From S010-25 sp964441285 (GTDB lineage Bacteria > Pseudomonadota > Gammaproteobacteria > SZUA-229): DNA of 25,713 nt. Location of the stretch: contig CAYTUK010000021.1 of NCBI GenBank assembly GCA_964441285.1, positions 1 through 25,713 on the forward strand, written 5' to 3'. The notes beneath the pieces were generated by a model. It was not told where the DNA came from. It did no database searches and saw only the letters and a program-made list of their open reading frames with translations. The position numbers were made by a program, and so were the translations under genes. This document shows positions 5,824-14,015 of this stretch, one piece after another (the stretch's first letter is position 1; every line of letters begins with the position of its first letter).

Positions 5824-6867
5824 ATGAAAAAATCACTATTGGCTATGGCAGTCGCTGCAAGTTTGTTCGTGCCCACTGTTTCGATGGCGGAACCCCATGT
5901 TTACGGTAACATCCATTTAACGGTTCAGGCGGTTGACAATCAGGGAAGTACCAGCCCAGCGAATAATAAAACGGATCTGAAAAGTAACACCTCAGCCATT
6001 GGTGTAAAAGGCTCTGAAGATCTAAGCAACGGGTTAAAAGCTATCTATAAAGTGGAATTTGATGTGAACGTAACCGATGGTGGTGCGTTAAAAGGCCGGG
6101 ATCAGTTTGTTGGAATAAAAAGTAATATGGGTATTATTAAGGTAGGCACGATGTCGTCTAACTATAAACAAACGGGTGCGAAAGTTGACCCGTTGTACCG
6201 TACTCCACTTGAAGGTCGTGGCAGTGTGCTGGGTACACAATCGAACTTGCACAGTGGTAAGGGCATTAACCGTGGTCGTGAAACGAATACGCTGCAATAT
6301 ATTTCTCCCCGATTTAAAGGTATTCGACTGGTGGCCAATACAACCCTGTCGGCGAATAATGATGAATCCAGAGGTATTGGCCTGCGCTGGTCGAATAAGC
6401 ATATTTTTGCCTATGTGGATTATCTGAAGAGCCAGACCGGTGCGATAGCTGATGTTGTTGGTACCGGTAGTGTTGCTAATCCCCCGTTCGTAAAAGGTGC
6501 AGTTATAACAACGAGCTGTAACGCGGCAACGCAGTGTTCGGTTGAAGCAGCGACTAAAATTGGTGGTAAATACCACACAGATAAATTTACCGTTGCGCTA
6601 CAGTATGAAAATGCCGATAAACGCACGGGTGCAAATTATCTCTTCAGTAGTGGGACTTACCGAATTAATCGCAACAATATTTTTGCCGTAACCTACGGTA
6701 AAGCCAATGCAAAGACAGCCGGTACTGATCATAGCGGCATCGCTATCGCGTATATTCATTTGTTGAGCAGACTGGCAAATGTTTATGTGGGGTATGGCAG
6801 GAAGTCATCGGATCAGGCGAATGGTGCGGCTAAAATCTGGGCGTTGGGTATTCGTAAAAAGTTTTAA
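5824..6867 (+). CDS. General outer membrane porin
   Basis: The 347-residue product is a Gram-negative porin of the trimeric general diffusion type (Porin_4/OmpC-like). It starts with a signal peptide cleaved after MKKSLLAMAVAASLFVPTVS-MA and shows the family's N-terminal strand EPHVYGNIHLTVQAVD, the block SNTSAIGVKGSEDLSNGLKA, and RDQFVGIKSNMGIIKVGTM. The C-terminus is IRKKF with the terminal Phe. Two cysteines (residues 232 and 238) in a predicted external loop could form a disulfide. The ATG has an AAAGAG site somewhat far upstream. The repeat element ends 24 bases before the start. The gene is convergent with cbbO, only 40 bases away, and no clear terminator lies between them. Confidence 0.88.
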   Translation: MKKSLLAMAVAASLFVPTVSMAEPHVYGNIHLTVQAVDNQGSTSPANNKTDLKSNTSAIGVKGSEDLSNGLKAIYKVEFDVNVTDGGALKGRDQFVGIKSNMGIIKVGTMSSNYKQTGAKVDPLYRTPLEGRGSVLGTQSNLHSGKGINRGRETNTLQYISPRFKGIRLVANTTLSANNDESRGIGLRWSNKHIFAYVDYLKSQTGAIADVVGTGSVANPPFVKGAVITTSCNAATQCSVEAATKIGGKYHTDKFTVALQYENADKRTGANYLFSSGTYRINRNNIFAVTYGKANAKTAGTDHSGIAIAYIHLLSRLANVYVGYGRKSSDQANGAAKIWALGIRKKF

Positions 6868-6907
6868 GCATTGAAAAAATATGCCCTGGAAAAATACCTA
6901 AGATTTT

Positions 6908-9160
6908 TTAAGAGGTTAATGCGGTAAATAATAAAGGCAGTTTTTCTGGCAGTTTTTCTACATTGTCGATGACAGTGTATCCGCCAGGGCCAAATATATC
7001 CTGAATGTAGTTATCGGCTTTTTTGTCCAGGCTAATACAGTAGCTGTACATGCCTTTGGCTGAAATTTCATCCACTGCCTTTTTGGTGTCACTAATTAAA
7101 TACTGGTCGTCGTCAACATCAATGTCTGCAGGTTCGCCATCAGTCAGTATCAGCATTAATTTCTTATCGGCTTTTTGTGCTTCCAGGTAGTGTGCAGCGT
7201 GACGAATAGCACCTCCCATGCGGGTTGAAAATCCGGCAGTCATCGCAGCAAGTCGGGCTTTGACCGTATCATCAAAGTGTTCACTGTAACCTTTGATATG
7301 GAAGTAGCGAACATTATGTCGGGTATCAGAATGGAAGCCGGCAATAGCATATTTATCACCAAGTTGTTCGATGGTCCAGGCTAATAATGAAACCGCCTCC
7401 TGGCTGAGTTGTAATAGACTTTGTTCGGAGCCTTCCGGGATGTCGCTGAGTGAGGCAGACAGGTCGAGCAATATCATTACGGCAATATCGCGACCGTCAT
7501 GTTCATGGCTCATATTGATACGTGGGTCGGGTTGCGCGCCACACTTGTAATCAATTAATGAGCGAATGGCAACGTCCAGATCCAGTTCGCTGCCTTCTTC
7601 CTGATAACGTACGCGGACAAATTGTTGCGGTTTGAGCATATCGAGTATTTTTTTTAACTGCTTTGCCAGTGCCTTGTGTTTATCCAGAATAACATCAATA
7701 TCAGCGGCATTAGTTGCGGGATAAATGGACTCATATAAGCTTACCCAGTCGGGTTTGAATGTACTGGTGTGGTAATCCCACTCGTGATAATGGCGCGGTG
7801 GCAAACGGTCGGTTTCCAATTTTTCCGGTGTTGATTTTTGCTCTTCTTCAAACGCTTCTTCTTCATCACCTTCTTCGATAAACATCCACATGTGCCGATT
7901 ATCATCTCGGTAATCTACTAGCGTGTTTTCAAACCGTATATTGGGTGACTGGTCAGTTTGCAGACGAGTGCGGGCAGTAAATAAAACGGCAATATCGGCC
8001 ATGCTTTTAGTGTTGCTGCCATTGTCTTCAACGGCCTGAAAAAAACGCTGCACAAAATCCAGAATAAAGATATTTGTGTAACTGTGATGCTCATCTAAAA
8101 TGGCACGCGATAACATGGCAAGGCGATGCCGGATACAGGATTCTTTTTTTGTATTGCAGTCACCTTCAACCGGGACAGGATGTAAAGCCAGTAAATATTT
8201 ACGTAATCCCGGGTATTCTCTGAGCATGAGGTATTCGACACGCGAATCTTCCAGATGCTCAATGGCCAGGCGCTGGAACGGACTAAAGTTATCTGCGATG
8301 ATAGCCTTTGTCCATCTACGGTGTGCGGCGATGTGGGCAACGGTAACGCGGTAACGATTCAGTCCTGATACGCCATTAAGATCATCATAAACATCTGGAA
8401 CACGAATGCCAAGGTGGTCGTAATAGGGAACGGGTTTGCGTAGCTGGTCAAAACCGAGTGAGTAGGGGACGAAGTAGGACTCATCTCCCCACATGCTACG
8501 TAAATACATATCCAGCTTGCGTTCGTTATCCACATATAAAGTGCCGTGGCGTTCACGTTGCAACATGGCCTTACTGTCGGCAGACTGTAGACTGAAATAA
8601 TCTTTTTGTCGTTCTGAGTGGTGGATGTAATTACGCACCCCGTAATCAATCCAGTTTTTTAACCCTTCCAGAGATAACTGGTTTAAAAGGTAGGGGGTGT
8701 GGTTTAGCAGTTCAGGTAAACCAGGACTTGGAATGGTAGTGTGAAACCCGTGAATTGAGCCGGTGGTTGCCGTCATCATTTCAAATAGAATATCAATGAA
8801 ACGCTGTACCTGCTGTAGCGTTCCTAAACGCCGCGTTGCTTCTGGCAGGCACTGCATAAATGGGGGGATAGAATTACCATTGGGTGTGCGTGACATGTCC
8901 CAGACACATTTAGATATTATCTCAAGCATGGGTTCGCCCAGACTTTGCGCAATGCCTGGCATTTTCTCCAGATAAATCATCACCGGCTCCCAGCCGCGAC
9001 CAATCATGCAAATCAGTGATGCGCCTGACAGGTATTGTTCGATACCGTCGTTGCTGAGTTTGTGTAGCGAATCCTGAATGTAGTCCTCAAAACATTCTTC
9101 TATCTGAGGAAAGTTACATTTTAGTTTATCGCGGTATGTTTGTAGCTCAGTAGGGTTCAT
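6908..9160 (-). CDS. cbbO: RuBisCO activase adaptor, VWA-domain protein
   Basis: CbbO links the CbbQ AAA+ ring to RuBisCO so that inhibitory sugar phosphates are removed from the active site. The 750-residue product has an alpha-helical N-terminal part of about 550 residues and a C-terminal von Willebrand A domain (about 560-740). The metal-ion-dependent adhesion site is intact: DLSAS (Asp566, Ser568, Ser570), Thr646 in STRMGG, and Asp674 in LTDGEP. A very acidic stretch (GDEEEAFEEEQ) lies before the VWA domain. The gene follows cbbQ by 21 bases in the same direction and must be cotranscribed. By association with a form II enzyme it probably belongs to the Q2O2 class of activases. Confidence 0.93.
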   Translation of the reverse strand: MNPTELQTYRDKLKCNFPQIEECFEDYIQDSLHKLSNDGIEQYLSGASLICMIGRGWEPVMIYLEKMPGIAQSLGEPMLEIISKCVWDMSRTPNGNSIPPFMQCLPEATRRLGTLQQVQRFIDILFEMMTATTGSIHGFHTTIPSPGLPELLNHTPYLLNQLSLEGLKNWIDYGVRNYIHHSERQKDYFSLQSADSKAMLQRERHGTLYVDNERKLDMYLRSMWGDESYFVPYSLGFDQLRKPVPYYDHLGIRVPDVYDDLNGVSGLNRYRVTVAHIAAHRRWTKAIIADNFSPFQRLAIEHLEDSRVEYLMLREYPGLRKYLLALHPVPVEGDCNTKKESCIRHRLAMLSRAILDEHHSYTNIFILDFVQRFFQAVEDNGSNTKSMADIAVLFTARTRLQTDQSPNIRFENTLVDYRDDNRHMWMFIEEGDEEEAFEEEQKSTPEKLETDRLPPRHYHEWDYHTSTFKPDWVSLYESIYPATNAADIDVILDKHKALAKQLKKILDMLKPQQFVRVRYQEEGSELDLDVAIRSLIDYKCGAQPDPRINMSHEHDGRDIAVMILLDLSASLSDIPEGSEQSLLQLSQEAVSLLAWTIEQLGDKYAIAGFHSDTRHNVRYFHIKGYSEHFDDTVKARLAAMTAGFSTRMGGAIRHAAHYLEAQKADKKLMLILTDGEPADIDVDDDQYLISDTKKAVDEISAKGMYSYCISLDKKADNYIQDIFGPGGYTVIDNVEKLPEKLPLLFTALTS

Positions 9161-9181
9161 AGGGGTTAAAATTTTTAATTG

Positions 9182-9991
9182 TTAACCAAAAATACTGTCA
9201 ATTGAATGATCTAAAGTGCTGCGAATATCTGCATCATCGGTAATCGGGCGCACTAGTGTCATGCGGCAGGCCGCTTTGGTTTCGATACCCTGGTTGATTA
9301 AATTTGCCGCGTACACCAGTAAACGTGTTGAAATACCCTCATCCAGGCCGTGGCCTTTCAGTTGTCGCGCAGTGTGTGCGATCTTTACCAGCTTGCCAGC
9401 GATCACTTCATCAATGCTGGCCTCTTTGGCAACGATGGCGGTTTCAACGCGGGTATCGGGGTAATCAAAGTCCAGTGCGCTAAAACGTTGTTTGGTCGAT
9501 TGTTTCAAGTCTTTCATCAAACTTTGATAACCGGGATTGTAGGAGATGACCAGTTGGAAGTCGGCATGGGCATTAATCAGTTCACCTTTTTTATCCAGCG
9601 GTAATTGACGACGGTGGTCAGTCAAAGGGTGAATAACCACGGTCGTGTCCTGACGTGCCTCAACAATTTCATCCAGATAACAAATGGCACCAATACGTGC
9701 AGCGATGGTTAGAGGGCCATCTAACCAGCGTGTACCGTTAGCATCTAACAGATAACGACCAACCAGATCTGATGCTGTCATGTCTTCATTACAGGCAACT
9801 GTAATCAGTGGTTTGCCAAGTTTCCATGCCATGTATTCAATAAAGCGGGATTTACCACAACCGGTAGGCCCTTTTATCATCACCGGCAGGCGGGCGGCAT
9901 AAGCGGCTGCATATAAGGCCACTTCATCTTCCTGTGCGGCATAGAAGGGCTCCCGGGTTATTTTGTATTGTTCAATATCAACGTCAGTCAT
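9182..9991 (-). CDS. cbbQ: RuBisCO activase AAA+ ATPase
   Basis: MoxR-type AAA+ motor of the CbbQO RuBisCO activase. The 269-residue product shows Walker A GPTGCGKS (41-48), Walker B CYLDEI (Asp107, Glu108), sensor-1 SYNPGYQS, and the C-terminal CbbQ_C region. Length matches the family (about 265-270). An AAGG ribosome site sits eight bases before the ATG. It lies downstream of cbbM in the same direction, separated by a terminator, and upstream of cbbO. Expression therefore probably depends on read-through from cbbM or on a weak internal promoter that I could not identify with confidence. Confidence 0.96.
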   Translation of the reverse strand: MTDVDIEQYKITREPFYAAQEDEVALYAAAYAARLPVMIKGPTGCGKSRFIEYMAWKLGKPLITVACNEDMTASDLVGRYLLDANGTRWLDGPLTIAARIGAICYLDEIVEARQDTTVVIHPLTDHRRQLPLDKKGELINAHADFQLVISYNPGYQSLMKDLKQSTKQRFSALDFDYPDTRVETAIVAKEASIDEVIAGKLVKIAHTARQLKGHGLDEGISTRLLVYAANLINQGIETKAACRMTLVRPITDDADIRSTLDHSIDSIFG

Positions 9992-10046
9992 GGTAGTCGC
10001 CTTTTGATAAAATTTTTTTACCGCGTATTTTAAGCAATTATATCTG

Positions 10047-10075
10047 AAAAAAAACCCCCGACGTGCGGGGGTTTT
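10047..10075 (-). terminator. Terminator between cbbM and cbbQ
   Basis: On the minus strand, CCCCC and GGGGG arms (plus coordinates 10067-10071 and 10055-10059) enclose a 7-base loop, and eight T residues follow (10054-10047). It lies 18 bases beyond the cbbM stop and would reduce transcription into cbbQ-cbbO, favouring a large excess of RuBisCO over activase. Confidence 0.9.
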
Positions 10076-10092
10076 ACAACGGTGTATTTACT

Positions 10093-11478
10093 TTATTTGT
10101 GAACACCCAGTTTGTCTCTCCAGCCTGGGAAAATTTGATCAGCATCACCTGGGAAGGATTCGAATGCACGCGCAAATTCATGATGATCTTTAGCAAATTC
10201 GATAGGGTCAGCGCCTCCTTTCCAGCATTCATAGGCCTGATGCAATGATTTAGCGCCCGCAGCCGGACTGTCGATATGGCCGTAAGAACCACCACCAGCG
10301 GTGTTGATGACATTACCGTGACCCAGATTCTCGAAAAAGCCAGGTAAACGCAGCGCATTCATCCCACCGGAAATAATTGGTGTAGTGGGTTTCATTCCAT
10401 CCCATTTCTGGAAGTAAACGGGACCCTGGCACTCATCACGTTCAATCATGTAAGCGATGATTCTGTCGTCCTGAGAACCTTCCATTTTACCGTAACCCAT
10501 GGTGCCTACGTGAATACCGGACGCGCCCTGCATACGAGCAAATTTAGCTAAAACATAGGCATCATAACCACGTTTTGCAGAAGGTGAGGTAATCATACCG
10601 TGGCCGGCGCGGTGATAATGCAGATATTGATCGGGGTACTGACGACGGGCAGTGGTAATCATCCCGGGACCACCGACGAAACCATCAACCAGGAAGGCGA
10701 CATGGGAGGCATTTTCACCAAAGGTTTCCAGCGCAAAATCCGCACGGGCACACATTTCGTGGTGATCATCCGCCGTAATGTTCATGGAGAACAGTTTAGC
10801 TTCACCGGTTTCGTCCTGCGCACGCGCTAACGCATCGGCAACCAGAGGAATCACCTTTTTAGTCGGACAGAAAAGCTGATTACCCTGAGGCTCGTCATTT
10901 TTAATGAAATCACCACCGAGCCAGAACTGGTAAGCTGCATCGGCAAACGGTTCAGGGCGTAAACCTAATTTAGGTTTAATAATGGTTCCCGCTATGTAAC
11001 CACCATTTTCGATGGGGCGACCCAATATACGCCACAGGTCGCTGATGTCTTTTGATGGGCCATCAAACAGTTGCAGGAATTTTGGTGGTACCCAGAAGTC
11101 ATAGATCTTAGCTTCTTTCACATCACCCATGCCCTGATTATTACCAATAATCATGGTCAGCAGGGACACGATCATGGCGCGCCCATCAATAATGTTACGG
11201 TCAAATAACTCAACTGGATAAGCGATTCGCATGTCCAGACCGGCTTCGTCAATAGAATAAACTAGGGCATCAACACCTTTGGTGAAGTCGTCAGTGGTGC
11301 AAACTTCGACATTGGTTCCGGTTGATGATTCGGCAGCGAAGTGAGCGGCTGTTGCCAGATAACCGTGACCGGCGGCAGGCGCCATTTTGTATGCAACTAG
11401 AAGGTGTTTGCCTTCTGCAAGAAGGGTTTCTTCATTCAGGCTTAAGTCTGAATAACGTGCGGTTTGGTCTAATGCCAT
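10093..11478 (-). CDS. cbbM: Ribulose-1,5-bisphosphate carboxylase/oxygenase, form II
   Basis: CO2-fixing enzyme of the Calvin cycle, form II (no small subunit). The 461-residue product has the N-terminal RuBisCO domain followed by the TIM barrel. Key residues are visible: Lys168 in IIKPKLGLRP (equivalent to Lys166 of Rhodospirillum rubrum), the carbamylated Lys193 with Asp195 and Glu196 in GGDFIKNDEPQ, His in HYHRAGHG, and loop 6 GTMGYGKMEG. Sequence such as MIIGNNQGMGDV and the length are typical of form II. These enzymes discriminate poorly between CO2 and O2, which suggests use at low oxygen. AGGAGAG precedes the ATG by six bases, a strong site. The gene is divergent from cbbR and followed by its own terminator, then cbbQ-cbbO. 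Confidence 0.98.
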   Translation of the reverse strand: MALDQTARYSDLSLNEETLLAEGKHLLVAYKMAPAAGHGYLATAAHFAAESSTGTNVEVCTTDDFTKGVDALVYSIDEAGLDMRIAYPVELFDRNIIDGRAMIVSLLTMIIGNNQGMGDVKEAKIYDFWVPPKFLQLFDGPSKDISDLWRILGRPIENGGYIAGTIIKPKLGLRPEPFADAAYQFWLGGDFIKNDEPQGNQLFCPTKKVIPLVADALARAQDETGEAKLFSMNITADDHHEMCARADFALETFGENASHVAFLVDGFVGGPGMITTARRQYPDQYLHYHRAGHGMITSPSAKRGYDAYVLAKFARMQGASGIHVGTMGYGKMEGSQDDRIIAYMIERDECQGPVYFQKWDGMKPTTPIISGGMNALRLPGFFENLGHGNVINTAGGGSYGHIDSPAAGAKSLHQAYECWKGGADPIEFAKDHHEFARAFESFPGDADQIFPGWRDKLGVHK

Positions 11479-11544
11479 GATGTCTCTCCTGATCGAGTGT
11501 TGAACTTGTTGAAGGTCGTTTGATGCCTCTGCTTCAGTGACGCA

Positions 11545-11573
11545 ACTATAATGTTAATTTACTATAATTAACA
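11545..11573 (-). promoter_or_regulatory. Probable cbbM promoter
   Basis: On the minus strand a TATAGT -10 box (11545-11550) lies 17 bases from TGTTAA (11568-11573), a poor -35. A weak -35 covered by a LysR-type palindrome is what an activator-dependent promoter would show. The leader to the cbbM ATG would be about 60 nt. Confidence 0.5.
11553..11572. promoter_or_regulatory. LysR-type (CbbR) binding palindrome
   Basis: GTTAATT (11553-11559), six bases, AATTAAC (11566-11572) form a perfect inverted repeat containing the T-N11-A core typical of LysR-family sites. It lies in the only intergenic region shared by the divergent cbbM and cbbR genes, so CbbR is the natural candidate. Confidence 0.6.
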
Positions 11574-11643
11574 CTAATAGTTTTTGATGGTTATGATAAT
11601 ATATCACTTATGAAGTAAATAAATAATACTGAGATTTATTGCG

Positions 11644-12555
11644 ATGGCGCTAAACATTACATTCAGACAACTTAAGGTATTTGAGTCGGCTGCAAGGCAT
11701 TTAAGTTATACGCGTGCTGCGGAAGAATTATACCTCAGCCAGCCAGGGGTCTCTATGCAAATCAAACAGTTAGAGTCTTCTGTAGGGTTGTCTTTATTTG
11801 AACAGATTGGTAAAAAAATGCATCTGACCGAGGCTGGCAGGGAGGTATATGACTATAGCTTGCGGATTCGACACCTGTTAGAAGAGGCCGAAGGGGTACT
11901 GGATGATTTGAAAGGCTTGCAATCCGGACGACTGGTTATTTCTGTAGCAACGACAGCCAGCCATTTTGCGACACGGTTGCTGGCGGCTTTTTCTCAACGG
12001 TTTGCAAATGTTACCATCAGTCTTGATATTACCAATCGGGAAACTTTGCAACGGCAACTGGAAAATAATGAGCCTGATCTGGTCATTATGGGGCAACCGC
12101 CAAAGGGGGTGGAAGTTGAAGCTGATGCTTTTATGGATAACCCGCTGGTTATGGTCGCGCCGGCAGACCATCCTTTAGTTGGTCAGCATAAAATACCGCT
12201 TAGTACCATTGAAAGTGAAAAATTTGTGGTGCGTGAGCAAGGTTCTGGTACACGCATTGCGATTGAACGATTTTTTTTGCGTCATGCGATGCATTTTAAT
12301 ACCGCCATAGAAATGAGCAGCAATGAGGCCATCAAACAGGCGGTGGAAGCCGGACTGGGGTTGGGTGTGGTGTCGATTCATACATTAGAACTTGAGCTCG
12401 AAACCGAACGGTTGCAAATACTGGACGTACAGGGGTTCCCTATTCTTCGGCATTGGTATATTTTACAATGCAAAGGAAAACGGTTATCACCGGCAGCGCA
12501 GGCTTTTAAGCAGTTTGTGCTGGCGCAGGCGAAGGACTTTATTCGCCTGCCCTGA
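11644..12555 (+). CDS. cbbR: LysR-family regulator of the cbb genes
   Basis: The 303-residue product has the standard LysR layout: an N-terminal winged helix-turn-helix (about residues 4-63, with ARHLSYTRAAEELYLSQPGVS and the linker helix after LFEQIGKK) and a C-terminal two-lobed co-inducer domain from about residue 90. CbbR proteins sense Calvin-cycle metabolites and activate cbb operons. Assignment as CbbR rests on divergence from cbbM and the close overall match to CbbR/RbcR sequences such as the ALNITFRQLKVFESAARHLSY start. The palindrome in the shared intergenic region is the likely site for both activation of cbbM and autoregulation. No strong ribosome site precedes the ATG. Confidence 0.9.
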   Translation: MALNITFRQLKVFESAARHLSYTRAAEELYLSQPGVSMQIKQLESSVGLSLFEQIGKKMHLTEAGREVYDYSLRIRHLLEEAEGVLDDLKGLQSGRLVISVATTASHFATRLLAAFSQRFANVTISLDITNRETLQRQLENNEPDLVIMGQPPKGVEVEADAFMDNPLVMVAPADHPLVGQHKIPLSTIESEKFVVREQGSGTRIAIERFFLRHAMHFNTAIEMSSNEAIKQAVEAGLGLGVVSIHTLELELETERLQILDVQGFPILRHWYILQCKGKRLSPAAQAFKQFVLAQAKDFIRLP

Positions 12556-12621
12556 AACATGGAGGGGAGGATGGTTCCGACCGGTTAGTCTATCTACAAA
12601 GTTTGTATTTCGGTAATATTT

Positions 12622-13434
12622 ATGTATTCAACTCTTAAAATTTTTGTGGTTTCTCTGGTGTTGGTTTTACTGCTGGATTCGCCCGTGCAGGCAGAGACGA
12701 AATATTATCAGTATAACGGTAATCTGCCCTTTGTTGAGATGATGCTTAACATGATGGTGGTGATGGGGATGCTTGATAAGGTGCCACCACAGATGATGGG
12801 TGATGGCCGGCAAAATTATTTAACCCGGCAATTATTATTAAATAACGCCCTGCTAAAACGGCAGGATTTACGTTTATCGGGAATGAATCCTTATGCGCTT
12901 AACTCGATGCGATTAAATCCTTACGGGATGAATTTTGCGGGGCTAAACGCATTCAGTTTAAACCCAACGCTGTCGAGACCGTGGTTCAGCTCACCCTTAT
13001 CCAGATACGACCGATCTTCGCCACTGAACAATTATTCTGACGGGCATTTTTCTCCATTAGCGAGGTTGTATCGTCGCCAAAATCGGGCACGTTATTATGC
13101 TAATTCAAGCATTAATAATGCTGCTCCCTGTGTGACTGAGTACTGTGGTTTACTGCCAGGCTCGGCCGGTGCTATTGCACGATTAAATGGAGCATGGGTG
13201 ACCAGATCGGGTGAAATGTTAGGCATTAAAAGTCCGCGTTTTTTATGGAGTGATGGTAAGTCGCGTTACCTGACCGGAAATATAAAAGTGTTACCGAATA
13301 CATTAGTCGCCAGTGTGGATGGCAGTGGGCGGGTGATGCGGTTTAGTTATCGGCTGGAAAATGGCCGTTTACTGACTCAGGATACAAGTGGTAAAATGCG
13401 CGTTTTCAGGCGTATGCCAGCGGCGGGGATTTAA
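12622..13434 (+). CDS. Secreted protein of unknown function with period-5 repeats
   Basis: I do not recognise this 270-residue product. It starts with a signal peptide (hydrophobic core VVSLVLVLLLDS, cleavage after VQA at residue 24), so it should be exported. A methionine-rich stretch (37-60, eight Met in the most hydrophobic part) comes next. Residues 72-116 carry Leu or Met every five residues, and from 88 to 114 each is followed by Asn (MN, LN, LN, MN, LN, LN). A Ser/Tyr/Arg/Asn-rich linker follows, then a possible disulfide pair CVTEYC (170, 175), and a C-terminal domain (about 185-265) with predicted short beta-strands. It follows cbbR by 66 bases but has no evident functional link to carbon fixation. 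Confidence 0.75.
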   Translation: MYSTLKIFVVSLVLVLLLDSPVQAETKYYQYNGNLPFVEMMLNMMVVMGMLDKVPPQMMGDGRQNYLTRQLLLNNALLKRQDLRLSGMNPYALNSMRLNPYGMNFAGLNAFSLNPTLSRPWFSSPLSRYDRSSPLNNYSDGHFSPLARLYRRQNRARYYANSSINNAAPCVTEYCGLLPGSAGAIARLNGAWVTRSGEMLGIKSPRFLWSDGKSRYLTGNIKVLPNTLVASVDGSGRVMRFSYRLENGRLLTQDTSGKMRVFRRMPAAGI

Positions 13435-13438
13435 CTCA

Positions 13439-13463
13439 GAGGTGCTTAAAAACGCTGCGCCTC
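13439..13463. terminator. Weak hairpin between convergent genes
   Basis: GAGGTGC (13439-13445) pairs with GCGCCTC (13457-13463), using one G-T pair, and is followed by a loosely T-rich segment. It lies between the secreted protein gene and the converging JAMM-like gene. Too weak to be sure. Confidence 0.3.
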
Positions 13464-13501
13464 CGTCTATTTTATCTCGGTTTAAGCAACTCACCTGATA
13501 T

Positions 13502-13969
13502 TCAATCCCCTTCAAGTGATAATTTGATTTTTTTCAGACCAGTCTTGTCACGAACATACCCCTGCATTGTTAGTACGCCTTTTATATCCAGTGAATTCAT
13601 AATGTAGTAGCACCGATTGAGTGTGACAAGGTGCGCTTTTATTAATGCGATCCCAGCCGTTTGTGATGCTGTAAATACGTAGGCAAGGAGGGTTTGCCGT
13701 TGCGCCTGTATCTGTAGAACAAGTTGTTGAAAAGCGGGATTGTTATGGCTAAAGCAGGTTGTGGTGTTTGAGCTGGCAGGAGCTAACGCTAATGGATAAT
13801 AGTATTTATGGCTGTGCGTGCCGAGGCTAACCAGGCCGCAGCTGCTGATGTGGTTTTCACCGGCTAAATTTTCAGGCGTTGAATTTTGCTGTGCATGGGT
13901 CAAAATCTTATTTACCAATGGGCGCGGCAGCATCAGCGCGGTATCTGTTTTATTGTCTAGCTGAGTCAT
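13502..13969 (-). CDS. Degenerate JAMM/M67-like protein, probably inactive
   Basis: The 155-residue product resembles the bacterial JAMM (Mov34/MPN, peptidase M67) family. LPRPLVNKILTHAQ, then TPE (31-33), CGLVSLG (44-50) and YYYPLA (56-61) follow the family's N-terminal order, and LLAYVFTAS (94-102), YYIMNSL and GYVRD follow its later strands. The zinc motif HxH-x7-S-x2-D is missing: the position of HSHP holds FTAS, and no Asp follows. The usual reaction, cleavage of ubiquitin-like or sulfur-carrier conjugates, is therefore unlikely. Active relatives often sit beside E1-like moeB/thiF genes, and this gene directly follows moeB (46 bases). Assignment is by motif order and context; a search could overturn it. 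Confidence 0.6.
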   Translation of the reverse strand: MTQLDNKTDTALMLPRPLVNKILTHAQQNSTPENLAGENHISSCGLVSLGTHSHKYYYPLALAPASSNTTTCFSHNNPAFQQLVLQIQAQRQTLLAYVFTASQTAGIALIKAHLVTLNRCYYIMNSLDIKGVLTMQGYVRDKTGLKKIKLSLEGD

Positions 13970-14015
13970 GGTTTTTCTCTGCTTTTTTCATCGTGGTGTG
14001 CAGTAACTCGCGCGC

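Noticed and set aside
6088..6576. A 162-codon frame antisense to the second porin.
   Set aside because: Same reason: the plus-strand porin is clear from signal peptide to terminal Phe, and the antisense product matches nothing known.
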